64,000 nucleotides of DNA from Symbiopectobacterium purcellii_A (GTDB lineage: Bacteria > Pseudomonadota > Gammaproteobacteria > Enterobacterales > Enterobacteriaceae), in contig NZ_CP189882.1 of assembly GCF_052050035.1 (NCBI RefSeq), positions 3,658,001-3,722,000 of the forward strand, in the 5' to 3' direction. The notes under the pieces are model-generated. The model saw nothing but the letters and a program-made list of their open reading frames with translations, did not search any database and was not told where the DNA came from. This document shows positions 53,574 to 62,995 of the stretch, piece after piece. Made by a program: the position numbers and the translations under genes. Each line of letters begins with the position of its first letter. The first letter of the stretch is position 1.

Positions 53574-53978
53574 GTGAGCAATACGTTGTTTCGTTGGCCT
53601 GTGCGTGTCTACTATGAAGACACAGACGCCGGTAGCGTGGTGTATCACGCCCGTTATATCGCCTTCTATGAGCGTGCGCGGACAGAAATGTTACGCCAGC
53701 ACGGCTTTCATCAGTGCGCCTTGCTGGAAGAGCATGTGGCTTTCGCTGTGCGCCGTATGGCGGTCGAATATTTTTCTCCGGCGCGTCTGGATGATTTATT
53801 GAACGTAGAGAGTGAAATCACAGTGATACGCGGTGCTTCTCTCACGTTTGCTCAGCGTATTCTCAATTCTCACGGCGATCTGTTGAGTCAGGCCGACTTA
53901 TTGATCGCTTGTATCGATCCACATCACATGAAGCCCATCGCGCTTCCTAAGTCTATTGTCGCGGAGTTTAAGCAGTGA
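53574..53978 (+). CDS. ybgC: YbgC, acyl-CoA thioesterase of the tol-pal cluster
   Basis: 134 residues from GTG 53574. Hot-dog fold with the 4-HBT motif YYEDTDAGSVVYHARYIAFYERAR, whose Asp is catalytic. Acts at the membrane on short-chain or malonyl CoA/ACP thioesters. First gene of the tol-pal cluster; its TGA overlaps the tolQ GTG. Confidence 0.96.
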   Translation: MSNTLFRWPVRVYYEDTDAGSVVYHARYIAFYERARTEMLRQHGFHQCALLEEHVAFAVRRMAVEYFSPARLDDLLNVESEITVIRGASLTFAQRILNSHGDLLSQADLLIACIDPHHMKPIALPKSIVAEFKQ

Positions 53979-54658
53979 CTGACATGAATATCCTTGATTT
54001 GTTCCTGAAAGCAAGTCTTTTAGTGAAACTTATCATGCTGGTTTTGATTGGTTTTTCTATCGCCTCTTGGGCGATCATCATCCAACGCACGCGTATTTTG
54101 AACAACGCTACGCGTGAAGCTGAAGCCTTTGAAGATAAATTCTGGTCAGGCATTGAACTCTCTCGGCTGTATCAGGAAAGCCAGACCCGCCGCGATTCGC
54201 TGGCAGGTTCAGAGCAGATCTTCTATTCCGGCTTCAAAGAATTTGCCCGTTTGCATCGCGCCAACAGCCATGCACCGGAAGCGGTGGTTGAGGGGGCTTC
54301 GCGTGCGATGCGCATCTCCTTTAACCGTGAGTTAGAAATGCTGGAAACCCATATCCCGTTCTTGGGAACCGTCGGCTCTATCAGTCCGTATATCGGTCTG
54401 TTCGGTACGGTATGGGGGATTATGCACGCCTTTATCGCCCTGGGGGCTGTGAAGCAGGCGACGTTGCAAATGGTTGCGCCGGGTATTGCCGAAGCGTTGA
54501 TTGCGACGGCAATCGGTCTGTTTGCGGCGATCCCAGCGGTAATGGCCTATAACCGCTTGAATCAGCGTGTGAATAAACTGGAGCAGAACTACGACAACTT
54601 CATGGAAGAGTTCATCGCTATCCTGCATCGTCAGGCCTTCACTGAAAGTAGTAAGTAA
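53975..54658 (+). CDS. tolQ: TolQ, inner-membrane motor subunit
   Basis: 227 residues (E. coli 230), MotA/ExbB family with three transmembrane helices. With TolR uses proton motive force to drive TolA. GTG 53975 (then TDMNILDLFLKAS) overlaps ybgC. Conserved THIPFLGTVGSISPYIGLFGTVW (positions near 135-157) and EALIATAIGLFAAIPA. Confidence 0.97.
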   Translation: MTDMNILDLFLKASLLVKLIMLVLIGFSIASWAIIIQRTRILNNATREAEAFEDKFWSGIELSRLYQESQTRRDSLAGSEQIFYSGFKEFARLHRANSHAPEAVVEGASRAMRISFNRELEMLETHIPFLGTVGSISPYIGLFGTVWGIMHAFIALGAVKQATLQMVAPGIAEALIATAIGLFAAIPAVMAYNRLNQRVNKLEQNYDNFMEEFIAILHRQAFTESSK

Positions 54659-54670
54659 TCAGGAGGCAGC

Positions 54671-55093
54671 ATGGCTCGTTCACGTGGTCGCCGGGATCTA
54701 AAATCCGAAATTAACATCGTTCCATTGCTGGACGTATTGTTGGTGTTGTTGCTGATTTTCATGGCAACGGCACCGATCATCACGCAGAGCGTGGAAGTGG
54801 ATTTGCCTGATGCGACAGATTCAAAAACCGTTTCCAGCAACGACAATCCACCGGTGATCGTTGAAGTGTCTGGTGTCGGTCAGTACAGCCTGGTGATTGA
54901 GCAAAAGCGGATGGAACAACTTCCCGCAGAGCAGATTGTGGCGGAAGCCCAGGCGCGTATGGCTGAGAACCCCAAGTCGGTGTTTCTGATCGGCGGCGCG
55001 AAAGACGTGCCTTATGATGAGATCATCAAAGCGCTGAACTTGCTGCGCCAGGCTGGGGTCAAATCAGTAGGTCTGATGACTCAGCCTATATAA
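54671..55093 (+). CDS. tolR: TolR, inner-membrane motor subunit
   Basis: 140 residues; ExbD/TolR family, one transmembrane helix bearing the proton-carrying Asp in VPLLDVLLVLLLIFM (near residue 23), then a periplasmic domain. 12 bp after tolQ with AGGAGG. Confidence 0.97.
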   Translation: MARSRGRRDLKSEINIVPLLDVLLVLLLIFMATAPIITQSVEVDLPDATDSKTVSSNDNPPVIVEVSGVGQYSLVIEQKRMEQLPAEQIVAEAQARMAENPKSVFLIGGAKDVPYDEIIKALNLLRQAGVKSVGLMTQPI

Positions 55094-55170
55094 TCAATGC
55101 GTTGCAGTCAAAGCATGATGTTTTTTCTGGCAATCGTTTATTACGGCAACACAGTATTTGGGAACCGCTT

Positions 55171-56241
55171 GTGCTAAAGGCCACCGAAAAACCTGATAAG
55201 TTGAAACGCGCCATTATTGTCTCGGCCGTTTTGCACATCATACTGATTGCTATGATGGTGTGGAGCTCATTCAATTCCACCATGGATGCCAGTGGCGGTG
55301 GCTCTTCCATCGATGCGGTGATGGTTGATCCCAATGCCGTCGTTGAACAGTACAACCGCCAGCAACAGCAACAAAGTGATGCAAAACGCGCGGAACAGTT
55401 GCGTAAAAAGCAGGCTGAACAGCAGGCTGATGAGTTGCAGCAAAAGCAGGCTGCCGAACAACAGCGCTTAAAAGAGCTTGAAAAAGAGCGTCTTCAGGCG
55501 CAAGAAGATGCCAAGCAACAGGCACAAGAGCAGGCCGAGCAGCGTAAGCAGTCAGAAGCGGCTGCCGCGAAGGCCAAAGAACAGCAACAGCAGGCGGAAG
55601 CCGCTGCCGCGAAAGCGAAAGCCGAAGCTGAACAACAAGCCAAAGCTGCCGCTGACGCGAAGAAAAAAGCGGAAGAAGAAGTGAAGAAACAGGCAGCCGC
55701 TGCTGCTGCCGCGAAAAAGCAGGCGGAAGAAGACGCCAAGGCCAAAGCGGTAGCTGATGCGAAAGCCAAAGCGGCTGCTGATGCCAAAGCGAAAGCCGCA
55801 GCAGACGCAAAAGCCAAGGCGGCTGCGGATAAAAAAGCTGCCGCAGATGCCGCTGCACAGTCTGATTCCGTTGACGATCTGCTCGGTGGTTTGGCGTCTT
55901 CAAAAAACGCGCCTAAATCAGGTGGCGGTCCGCCAGCCGGTGCTGGCACGGCGAAAAAGAGCGGTGCCTCAGGTGCCGCGCTGGACAGTTATGGCGGCCA
56001 GGTGCGCGCGGCGATCCAGAGCAAATTCTATGACTGGCAGCTTTATCGGGGTAAAACCTGTACATTGCGCATCAAACTAGCACCGGATGGTCTGCTCGTT
56101 TCCGTTGAAGCTGAAAGTGGCGATCAGGCACTATGTCAGGCAGCGATTGCCGCAGCCAAGCAGGCAAGAATACCGAAGCCGCCAAGCACGGATGTGTATG
56201 AAGCTTTCAAAAACGCACCGATTGATTTCAAACCGCAATAA
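55171..56241 (+). CDS. tolA: TolA, envelope-spanning linker
   Basis: Connects the TolQR motor to Pal/TolB. GTG 55171 (then LKATEKPDKLKRAI) is chosen because E. coli tolA also starts with GTG at this point; the open frame runs 23 codons further up. One N-terminal helix, a long Ala/Lys/Gln/Glu-rich helical domain II (about residues 65-235) with KAKAAADA repeats, and domain III (YGGQVRAAIQSKFYDWQLYR, KTCTLRIKLAPDG). 356 residues against 421 in E. coli; the difference is in the repeat domain. Confidence 0.95.
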   Translation: MLKATEKPDKLKRAIIVSAVLHIILIAMMVWSSFNSTMDASGGGSSIDAVMVDPNAVVEQYNRQQQQQSDAKRAEQLRKKQAEQQADELQQKQAAEQQRLKELEKERLQAQEDAKQQAQEQAEQRKQSEAAAAKAKEQQQQAEAAAAKAKAEAEQQAKAAADAKKKAEEEVKKQAAAAAAAKKQAEEDAKAKAVADAKAKAAADAKAKAAADAKAKAAADKKAAADAAAQSDSVDDLLGGLASSKNAPKSGGGPPAGAGTAKKSGASGAALDSYGGQVRAAIQSKFYDWQLYRGKTCTLRIKLAPDGLLVSVEAESGDQALCQAAIAAAKQARIPKPPSTDVYEAFKNAPIDFKPQ

Positions 56242-56392
56242 TCGGGGCGCGCAGTACGATGCTAACGGTGCCGCATGGCACCTTTAGGACAAGGATCATA
56301 GCACCACCCACGGGTATTGTGTTTTGGTGATACCGGTTTGTTAAAATTCTGCTAATTTATCCGATGCGATACCTCTGGATAAGGGAGATGAA

Positions 56393-57685
56393 ATGAAGCA
56401 GGCATGTAAAGTTGCACTAGGTTTTTTAATGCTGTGGGTCACAGCGCTGCACGCCGAAGTGCGTATCGAGATTACCCAAGGGGTTGACTCGGCACGTCCT
56501 ATCGCTGTGGTTCCGTTCAAGTGGGCTGGCGGTGGCGCAGCGCCGGAAGATATTGGTGGTATCGTTGGTGCGGATCTGCGCAACAGCGGTAAATTCAATC
56601 CGATCGATCCCAGCCGTATGCCGCAGCAGCCGGGTTCTGCCTCGGAAGTCACCCCTGCGGCCTGGACGGCGCTGGGTATCGATTCCGTTATCGTCGGTCA
56701 GGTTCAGCCCGGTGCAGACGGCAGCTACGTGATCTCTTACCAATTGGTTGATACCTCGGGTAATCCGGGCAGCGTATTGGCACAAAACCAGTTCAAGGTC
56801 ACGAAACAATGGCTGCGCTATGCCGCGCATACTGCCAGTGATGAAGTGTTCCAGAAATTAACCGGTATCAAAGGGGCTTTCCGTACCCGTATCGCCTATG
56901 TAGTACAGACCAACGGCGGTCAGTTCCCTTACGAACTGCGCGTCTCTGACTACGATGGCTACAACCAGTTTGTGGTGCACCGTTCTCCGGAACCGCTAAT
57001 GTCACCGGCCTGGTCGCCGGATGGCAGCAAAGTGGCATACGTCACCTTTGAAAGCGGCCGTTCTGCGCTGGTGATTCAAACGTTGGCCAATGGTGCAATC
57101 CGTCAGGTTGCGTCCTTCCCGCGTCACAACGGTGCTCCGGCGTTTTCCCCGGATGGCAGCAAACTGGCCTTTGCGCTGTCCAAAAGCGGCAGCCTGAACC
57201 TGTATGTCATGGACATCGGCTCTGGTCAGATCCGTCAAGTAACGGATGGTCGCAGCAACAATACTGAGCCAACCTGGTTCCCCGACAGCCAAACTTTGGC
57301 ATATACTTCGGATCAGGCTGGACGTCCACAAGTCTATAAAATTAACGTCAATGGCGGAGCTCCGCAGCGTATCACCTGGGAAGGGGCGCAGAATCAGGAC
57401 TCAGAAGTCAGTGACGATGGCAAAATGCTAGTGATGGTAAGCTCCAACGCTGGTGCTCAGCATATTGCTACACAAGATCTAGTGACGGGGGCCGTTCAAG
57501 TCATTACGGGCACCTATCTGGACGAAACGCCGAGTATCGCACCGAACGGCACGATGGTGATTTACAGCTCTAAACAAGGACTGGGCTCAGTGCTGCAACT
57601 GGTGTCTACTGACGGACGTTTCAAAGCGCGTCTTCCGGCAACTGATGGACAGGTTAAATCCCCTGCCTGGTCGCCGTATTTATAA
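56393..57685 (+). CDS. tolB: TolB, periplasmic beta-propeller protein
   Basis: 430 residues, the E. coli length. Signal peptide of about 21 residues ending LHA before EVRIEITQG. N-terminal domain, then a six-bladed propeller with repeated SPAWSPDGSKVAYVTFE, PAFSPDGSKLAF and PTWFPDSQTLAY blades. Interacts with Pal and TolA. Confidence 0.97.
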   Translation: MKQACKVALGFLMLWVTALHAEVRIEITQGVDSARPIAVVPFKWAGGGAAPEDIGGIVGADLRNSGKFNPIDPSRMPQQPGSASEVTPAAWTALGIDSVIVGQVQPGADGSYVISYQLVDTSGNPGSVLAQNQFKVTKQWLRYAAHTASDEVFQKLTGIKGAFRTRIAYVVQTNGGQFPYELRVSDYDGYNQFVVHRSPEPLMSPAWSPDGSKVAYVTFESGRSALVIQTLANGAIRQVASFPRHNGAPAFSPDGSKLAFALSKSGSLNLYVMDIGSGQIRQVTDGRSNNTEPTWFPDSQTLAYTSDQAGRPQVYKINVNGGAPQRITWEGAQNQDSEVSDDGKMLVMVSSNAGAQHIATQDLVTGAVQVITGTYLDETPSIAPNGTMVIYSSKQGLGSVLQLVSTDGRFKARLPATDGQVKSPAWSPYL

Positions 57686-57716
57686 ACATAAATAATTTTT
57701 TCAAAGGACATAAGAG

Positions 57717-58223
57717 ATGCAATTCAATAAAGTACTGAAAGGCCTGATGTTGGCTCTGCCGGTGCTGGCTATCGCCGCATGTAGTTCACACAAGAAAGAC
57801 GGCAATGACCAGTCTACCGTTGGCACTGCAGGCAGCGGTTATGAAAACGGCAATATGTCTTCTTCTGAGCAGGCTCGCCTGCAAATGCAAGAACTGCAAC
57901 GTAACAACATCGTATACTTCGATCTGGACAAGTACGATATCCGTTCTGACTTCGCTCAGATGCTGGACGCGCAGGCTTCCTTCCTGCGCAGCAACCCGTC
58001 CTACAAAGTGACTATCGAAGGTCATGCGGATGAACGCGGTACGCCGGAATACAACATCGCCCTGGGTGAACGTCGCGCTAACGCGGTTCAGATGTACCTG
58101 CAAGGCAAAGGTGTTTCTTCCGATCAGATCTCTATCGTTTCTTACGGTAAAGAGAAACCTGCGGTTCTGGGTCATGACGAAGCTGCATGGTCCAAAAACC
58201 GTCGTGCGGTCCTGGTATACTAA
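57717..58223 (+). CDS. pal: Pal, peptidoglycan-associated lipoprotein
   Basis: 168 residues. Lipoprotein signal with lipobox LAIAAC (Cys22), then a flexible linker and an OmpA-like domain with YFDLDKYDI and GHADERGTPEYNIALGERRA, which binds diaminopimelate. 31 bp after tolB. Confidence 0.98.
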   Translation: MQFNKVLKGLMLALPVLAIAACSSHKKDGNDQSTVGTAGSGYENGNMSSSEQARLQMQELQRNNIVYFDLDKYDIRSDFAQMLDAQASFLRSNPSYKVTIEGHADERGTPEYNIALGERRANAVQMYLQGKGVSSDQISIVSYGKEKPAVLGHDEAAWSKNRRAVLVY

Positions 58224-58232
58224 GAGCATTGC

Positions 58233-59024
58233 ATGAACAGTAACTTCAGACGTCATCTTGTGGGTCTGTCGTTATTGGTTGGCGTAGCGGTCCCTTGGGC
58301 CGCTACTGCCCAAGCGCCAATCAGTAATGTCGGCTCTGGCTCGGTGGAAGACCGTGTCACCCAAATGGAGCGTATTTCCAACGCTCATAGACAGCTTTTA
58401 ACTCAACTTCAGCAGCAGCTTTCTGACACGCAGCGCGATATTGACAGTTTGCGTGGGCAGATTCAGGAAAATCAGTACCAGTTGAATCAGGTTGTTGAAC
58501 GCCAGAAGCAAATCTATCAGCAAATGGATAGCATGGGCTCCTCGTCGTCAACGCCGGCGGCGTCTTCTGCGCCAGCAACTGATACGGGTGCGTCCACCGA
58601 CAGCCCCGCCATCAATGGTGCGGGCGCGGCCGCTGCGCCAGCCAGTACCGGTGACGCCAACAGCGACTACAACGCTGCGGCAGCATTGGTGCTAGAGAAA
58701 AAGCAATACGATCAGGCTATTGCCGCTTTTCAGACATTTATCAAAAAATATCCTGATTCAACCTACCAGCCAAATGCCAACTACTGGCTGGGTCAGTTGA
58801 ACTACAACAAAGGTAAGAAAGACGACGCCGCTTACTATTTTGCGAATGTGGTCAAGAATTACCCCAAATCCCCCAAAAGCGCCGAAGCCTTACTTAAGGT
58901 TGGGGTGATCATGCAGGAAAAGGGGCAGACGGATAAAGCGAGGGCTGTCTACCAGCAGGTCATCAAACAATATCCCAACACCGAAAGCGCCAAGCAGGCA
59001 CAAAAGCGGCTAACTGGGCTCTAA
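58233..59024 (+). CDS. cpoB: CpoB (YbgF), cell-division coordinator
   Basis: 263 residues, periplasmic. Signal peptide to about residue 27 (ATAQA), N-terminal coiled coil (RQLLTQLQQQLSDTQRDIDS), low-complexity Ser/Ala linker, then TPR repeats (YDQAIAAFQTFIKKYPDST, KDDAAYYFANVVKNYPKSP, TDKARAVYQQVIKQYPNT). Links Tol to PBP1B activity in E. coli. End of the operon. Confidence 0.96.
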   Translation: MNSNFRRHLVGLSLLVGVAVPWAATAQAPISNVGSGSVEDRVTQMERISNAHRQLLTQLQQQLSDTQRDIDSLRGQIQENQYQLNQVVERQKQIYQQMDSMGSSSSTPAASSAPATDTGASTDSPAINGAGAAAAPASTGDANSDYNAAAALVLEKKQYDQAIAAFQTFIKKYPDSTYQPNANYWLGQLNYNKGKKDDAAYYFANVVKNYPKSPKSAEALLKVGVIMQEKGQTDKARAVYQQVIKQYPNTESAKQAQKRLTGL

Positions 59025-59036
59025 CCCTTTTTCCAG

Positions 59037-59071
59037 GCACAAAAATTGCGCGTCATGAGCGATTTTTGTGC
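59037..59071 (+). terminator. tol-pal terminator
   Basis: GCACAAAAAT / ATTTTTGTGC arms followed by TTTGTCGTTT. Confidence 0.75.
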
Positions 59072-59119
59072 TTTGTCGTTTGATGATTAAGCAGTTGAGC
59101 AGTTTTTCAGGAAAATAGG

Positions 59120-59147
59120 TTGCACTGCGCGGATAAGTTAGTAATAT
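59120..59147 (+). promoter_or_regulatory. tRNA-Lys promoter
   Basis: TTGCAC (59120-59125), 16-bp spacer, TAATAT (59142-59147), then a GC-rich CCGCCG stretch. The tRNA begins about 50 bp on. Confidence 0.6.
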
Positions 59148-59196
59148 ATGCCGCCGTTGCCAAGGCAAGGTGAAAACGCCGAAGTAGCACCATGAT

Positions 59197-59272
59197 GGGT
59201 CGTTAGCTCAGTCGGTAGAGCAGTTGACTTTTAATCAATTGGTCGCAGGTTCGAATCCTGCACGACCCACCA
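59197..59272 (+). tRNA. lysT: tRNA-Lys (anticodon UUU)
   Basis: A 76-nt cloverleaf starting GGGTCGTTAGCTC with encoded CCA. Anticodon loop CTTTTAA gives UUU. In E. coli this site holds a seven-gene Lys/Val array; here only one tRNA is found before mobile DNA begins. Confidence 0.97.
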
Positions 59273-59377
59273 TTTTCTCGATATCCTTTCGATAAAGTCC
59301 AATCGCTAAATTTTTATCTGCCTCTGTCGTGCAGGTGAGACGCTGGGTTCAGGTTTGAGCCGCGCGAGACAGCAACG

Positions 59378-60196
59378 CTATTTCATGCTGATGACAACTT
59401 TACCTTTCGCTCGTCCTGTTTAGACGTGAGCCAATGCATCCGCCGTAGAGTCGAAGGGAAATATCCGATCCACAATCGGCCTGATGGCACCGGATTCAAT
59501 AAGCAGGCTAATCTTGTCCAACTGCTCTGCGCTGGCACGCATAAAGACAAACTGATATCTGATGCCCAAACGTGCAGCTTTCTTTCGGATTCGGTAACTC
59601 AGAAGCCGCTTAACTGCTGTAGCCAACAGGGCTGCCCTTGCGCTATCGCAAACGCGGGATCCGGTGGCCCAGAGATCGAAATAAGCTGACCGCCGGGTTT
59701 CAGCACCTGAAGCGATTTCTCCAATGTCGCTTTTCCAAGACCATTGAGCACCACATCATAATCGTGCAGGACTGTTGCAAAATCCTGTTTGTGGTAATCA
59801 ATCACCACATCCGCCCCTAGCGCCTTCACCCACGCAAGATTACGATCGCTGGTGGTGGTAGCAACAAAAGCGCCCAAATGCTTAGCTAGCTGAATCGCAA
59901 GGGTACCCACGTCACCTGAACCCGCATGGATAAGCACCTTTTGGCCTTTTTTCAGCCCCGCAGCTTCCACCAACGTTTGCCAGGCGGTCAGGCTGACCAG
60001 TGGAAGGGATGCGGCTTCACCCATGCTGAGATGATGGGGCTTTAATGCCAGAGCGTTTTCTGGTACGGCGATCCTTTCGGCAAAAGTGCCGATACGCGCC
60101 TGCTCGGGTCGAGCGTAAACCTCATCGCCAGGTTTGAACCGTTTTACATTCGCACCAACGCGCACAACAACGCCTGCAACATCATTTCCCAATACC
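59378..60196 (-). pseudogene. Zinc-type alcohol dehydrogenase/quinone oxidoreductase (MDR family), three lesions
   Basis: NAD(P)-dependent MDR oxidoreductase. Visible: VLGNDVAGVVVRVGANV, FKPGDEVYARP, the Rossmann fold with GQKVLIHAGSGDVGTLAIQLAKHLG, and GGQLISISGPPDP. Lesions: the 5' end is cut off by IS256 copy 3 at 60196; a frameshift near 59620 puts LSYRIRKKAARLGIRYQFVF in another frame; and a TAA at 59420-59422 (probably from GAA) precedes an in-frame tail TGRAKGKVVISMK. Substrate unknown. Confidence 0.85.
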
Positions 60197-61505
60197 GAGA
60201 CTGTAAAATAATCTGTGTAAATGGCATTTTGAGTAAAACCTTCAAAGGATAACAAAATGCCTATCAGCAACGAACTTATTGACCAACTGCTTCAAGATTG
60301 TCACTCCCCTCAGGATCTGCTGGGTGAATCAGGCCTACTCAAGGTGCTGACTAAAAGACTGGCGGAACGGGTTCTTGAAGCTGAGATGGAGATGCACCTT
60401 GGGTATGCTAAGCATGACCCGGCAGGTAATCATTCAGGCAACTCCCGCAATGGCAAGACATCCAAGAGCGTACGTAGCCAAAATGGGGAGATCGAGCTCG
60501 ATATTCCGCGCGACCGCAACAGTACCTTCGAGCCGACACTGATCGGTAAGCACGAAAAGCAGCTTAACGGCTTCGATGACCGCATTATTTCTCTCTATTC
60601 CAGAGGGTTATCAACCCGTGATATTCAGGCTCACTTTAAAGAAGTCTACTGGGTCGATGTTTCCGCTGGCTTCATTTCTCAAGTGACCAATGCTGTGATG
60701 GATGAAGTTAAGCGCTGGCAGCAACGGCCGCTGGATGCGCTTTATCCCATTGTTTACCTTGACTGTATTGTTGTCAAAAGCCAGGACGGCGGAGCCGTGG
60801 CCAACAAGTCTGTTTATCTGGCCCTCGGCGTCAACGGCCAGGGCGAAAAAGAGCTGCTGGGGCTATGGATAGCCAAAACTGAGGGGGCCAAGTTCTGGTT
60901 ATCTGTGATGACAGAACTGAAAAATCGTGGGCTAAAGGACATCTTCGTCGCCTGCTGCGATGGCCTGAAGGGCTTTCCTGATGCCATTGAAGCTGTTTAC
61001 CCGCATACGCGGGTACAGCTCTGCATTGTGCATCAGGTGCGGAACTCGCTGCGCTACGTCGGCTGGAAAGAGCGTAAGGCCGTTGCTGCTGACCTGCGCA
61101 CCATCTATAGTTCCGCAACGCTAGAGGGCGCTGAAGAGGCCCTGGATGCCTTCGCGGCCAAATGGGATGAGCAGTTCCCGACGATCAGCCCGTCGTGGAG
61201 AAATAATTGGGAACGTATCATCGTCATTTTTGACTTTCCGCCGGAGATCCGCAAGGTTATCTACACCACCAACGCGATAGAGTCGTTAAATGCTTCATTG
61301 CGCAAGATAACGAAAACGCGACGAATATTTCCAACGGATGACTCGGTGATAAAATTACTCTATCTAGCCTTGCATAATATCTCTGCTAAATGGACCTTGC
61401 CAATCAGAGACTGGAAACCTGCTATGAGCCAATTCATGTTGATGTATGGAGAACGAATCTCCGGTTAAGCAATGGAGCCATTTACACAAAATTCTTTACA
61501 GACTC
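60197..61505 (+). mobile_element. IS256-family element, copy 3, intact but without target duplication
   Basis: 1309 bp with ends GAGACTGTAAAATAATCTG and (inverted) GAGTCTGTAAAGAATTTTG. Flanks ccaatacc and atttaaaa do not match, so one side was rearranged after insertion. It differs from copies 1 and 2 at many positions. Confidence 0.9.
60257..61468 (+). CDS. IS256-family (mutator-type) transposase, full length
   Basis: 403 residues, complete from MPISNELIDQLLQDC to MSQFMLMYGERISG. Catalytic Asp in YLDCIVVK, Asp in VACCDGLKGFPDA, Glu in NAIESLNASLRKITK. The only full-length IS256 transposase in the window and thus the likely source of movement for the ends of copies 1 and 2. Confidence 0.95.
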   Translation: MPISNELIDQLLQDCHSPQDLLGESGLLKVLTKRLAERVLEAEMEMHLGYAKHDPAGNHSGNSRNGKTSKSVRSQNGEIELDIPRDRNSTFEPTLIGKHEKQLNGFDDRIISLYSRGLSTRDIQAHFKEVYWVDVSAGFISQVTNAVMDEVKRWQQRPLDALYPIVYLDCIVVKSQDGGAVANKSVYLALGVNGQGEKELLGLWIAKTEGAKFWLSVMTELKNRGLKDIFVACCDGLKGFPDAIEAVYPHTRVQLCIVHQVRNSLRYVGWKERKAVAADLRTIYSSATLEGAEEALDAFAAKWDEQFPTISPSWRNNWERIIVIFDFPPEIRKVIYTTNAIESLNASLRKITKTRRIFPTDDSVIKLLYLALHNISAKWTLPIRDWKPAMSQFMLMYGERISG

Positions 61506-62390
61506 ATTTAAAATGTTATCCGACCTATGATTTGCAAGGACTTCTTTTTGGTTTAGATAGAACACGGGTATGTCGCTGGGTAAAAATATTATTGCCGGTT
61601 TTAGAGATGACCTTGGGGCGAGAATGGGCTTTGTTGAATAATTTAAGATACTGATTTATATAAGCATTATAAAATTCCAACGACTAATTTTTCCTCTCGG
61701 AATGCTTTTTATTGTGCTAACTATTTGATTTGTCGTTCTAACAAAATACATTCTCTGTAAATGCATTCTAACTAAAGAAGATGTAAATCAAACGGTTAAA
61801 TTATTCAACAAAGCCGCGAGAATGTGTTTTGCCCGCTCGTCAAATTCGCTCTGCTGAGGAATTTTTTCGCGCCTTTCCTGGAGTTAAAGACGTCTTTATT
61901 GATGGGACAGAGCGACGTGTCCAAAAGCCTAAGAATCTGCGTCGGCGAAAAAAAAATGTATTCGGGAAAGAAAAGACAGACCACTCGAAAAGGGCTTATT
62001 ATGACTGACGAAACAAGGCAAATTGGATTTATCCCGATGAGCAAAAATGGGCGCCGTCACGATAAACGCTTACTCGATAAAGTCGATATAATTCGCCATA
62101 TTCCTCCTGAGGTAACCATCTGGGCAGATACCGGTTTTCAAGGTATAGATAAACAGCATCCTAATACACAAATCCCAAAAAAAGGAACTCGAAAAAGACC
62201 TTTATCGCCTGAACAAAAACAAGAAAATAAAATAATCTCGGGCATCCGTATTACAGTTGAACACGCCATCGCGGGTATCAAGCGCCTCGGTTGCATGACC
62301 CAAATTTTACGGAATCGTAGACCCTTTATTGATGATACCTTCTTACTCCTTAGCGCCGGTCTTTGGAATTTCCATCTCAGAACAGCATAA
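61506..62390 (+). pseudogene. IS5-family transposase (DDE_Tnp_4), truncated and MITE-interrupted
   Basis: Reads LKCYPTYDLQGLLFGLDRTR, VCRWVKILLPVLEMTLGRE, then the MITE, then VLPARQIRSAEEFFRAFPG, FIDGTERRVQKPKNLRRRK (first Asp), a shift at an A9 run, MYSGKKRQTTRKGLIMTDET, ADTGFQGI (second Asp) and ITVEHAIAGIKRLG (Glu). The N-terminus is missing. The A9 shift may be programmed or a mutation. Confidence 0.78.
61627..61815. mobile_element. 189-bp IS903-ended element, copy 3
   Basis: Perfect 9-bp duplication gcgagaatg (61618-61626, 61816-61824). Same length as copies 1 and 2 but with about a dozen or more substitutions, so it is an older or different lineage. Confidence 0.92.
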
Positions 62391-62440
62391 AATTTACTTC
62401 AATCACCGAAACACCCTTATTTCACTATTAAGCAACACGC

Positions 62441-62995
62441 TTGAAGAGTGTGGCGCAAGCTTCATCTGGCAGCAGACAGTGCGACGCATGAGATTATCTG
62501 TGCCGACTTATCGCTCAGCGGAACGACAGATGCGCAGGCACTGCCGTGCCTGATTAACCAAACCCACCGAAAAATCAGGGAAGTGTCAGCAGACGGTGCT
62601 TATGACGCCCGTTACTGCCACGATGCGTTGCTAAGAACGAAAATCAGGCCCCTTATCCCGCCGCGAAGCGGAGCGAAATACTGGCCGGACAAGTACTATG
62701 AACGTAACCATGCGGTGGCGAATCAGCGTCTGAGCGGGAGTAATGATATGTGGAAAAAGAAAGTGGGTTATCACCGGCGTTCAGTGGCAGAAACAGCGAT
62801 GTTCCGCATAAAAACTTTGCTGGGTGGACACCTGAGCCTGCGTGACTACGATGCTCAGGTGGGTGAAGCCATGGCGATGGTCAAAGCGCTGAATCGTATG
62901 ACGTTGTTGGGTATGCCACACAGCGTCAGGATAGGATAACAGGTGTAGCAGAGGGAGTCATCCTGTCGGCTAATTCTGATTTATTCAACAAAGCC
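62441..62995 (+). mobile_element. IS903-like (IS5 family) 3' remnant
   Basis: Keeps the right terminal repeat TGATTTATTCAACAAAGCC (62977-62995) that matches the 189-bp MITE ends. The 5' third including the left end is gone. Confidence 0.82.
62448..62939 (+). pseudogene. IS903-like transposase, C-terminal part
   Basis: Reads WRKLHLAADSATHEIICADL, SADGAYDARYCHDALLRTKI, IPPRSGAKYWPDKYYERNHA and RRSVAETAMFRIKTLLGGHL to PHSVRIG-stop, matching IS903 transposase from mid-protein. The second Asp and the Glu of the DDE triad are present; the first part is absent. Could formerly have mobilised the 189-bp element. Confidence 0.88.

Larger units (their letters stand above)
61506..62440 (+). mobile_element. 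Remnant of an IS5-family element (DDE_Tnp_4 type)
   Basis: The left end is cut by IS256 copy 3. The right end probably lies near 62440, where the sequence duplicated in inverse orientation at 62996-63090 begins. It contains the 189-bp MITE copy 3. Confidence 0.7.

Noticed and set aside
55600..55850. Ala/Lys repeats as a novel repeat protein
   Set aside because: They are the normal helical domain II of TolA.
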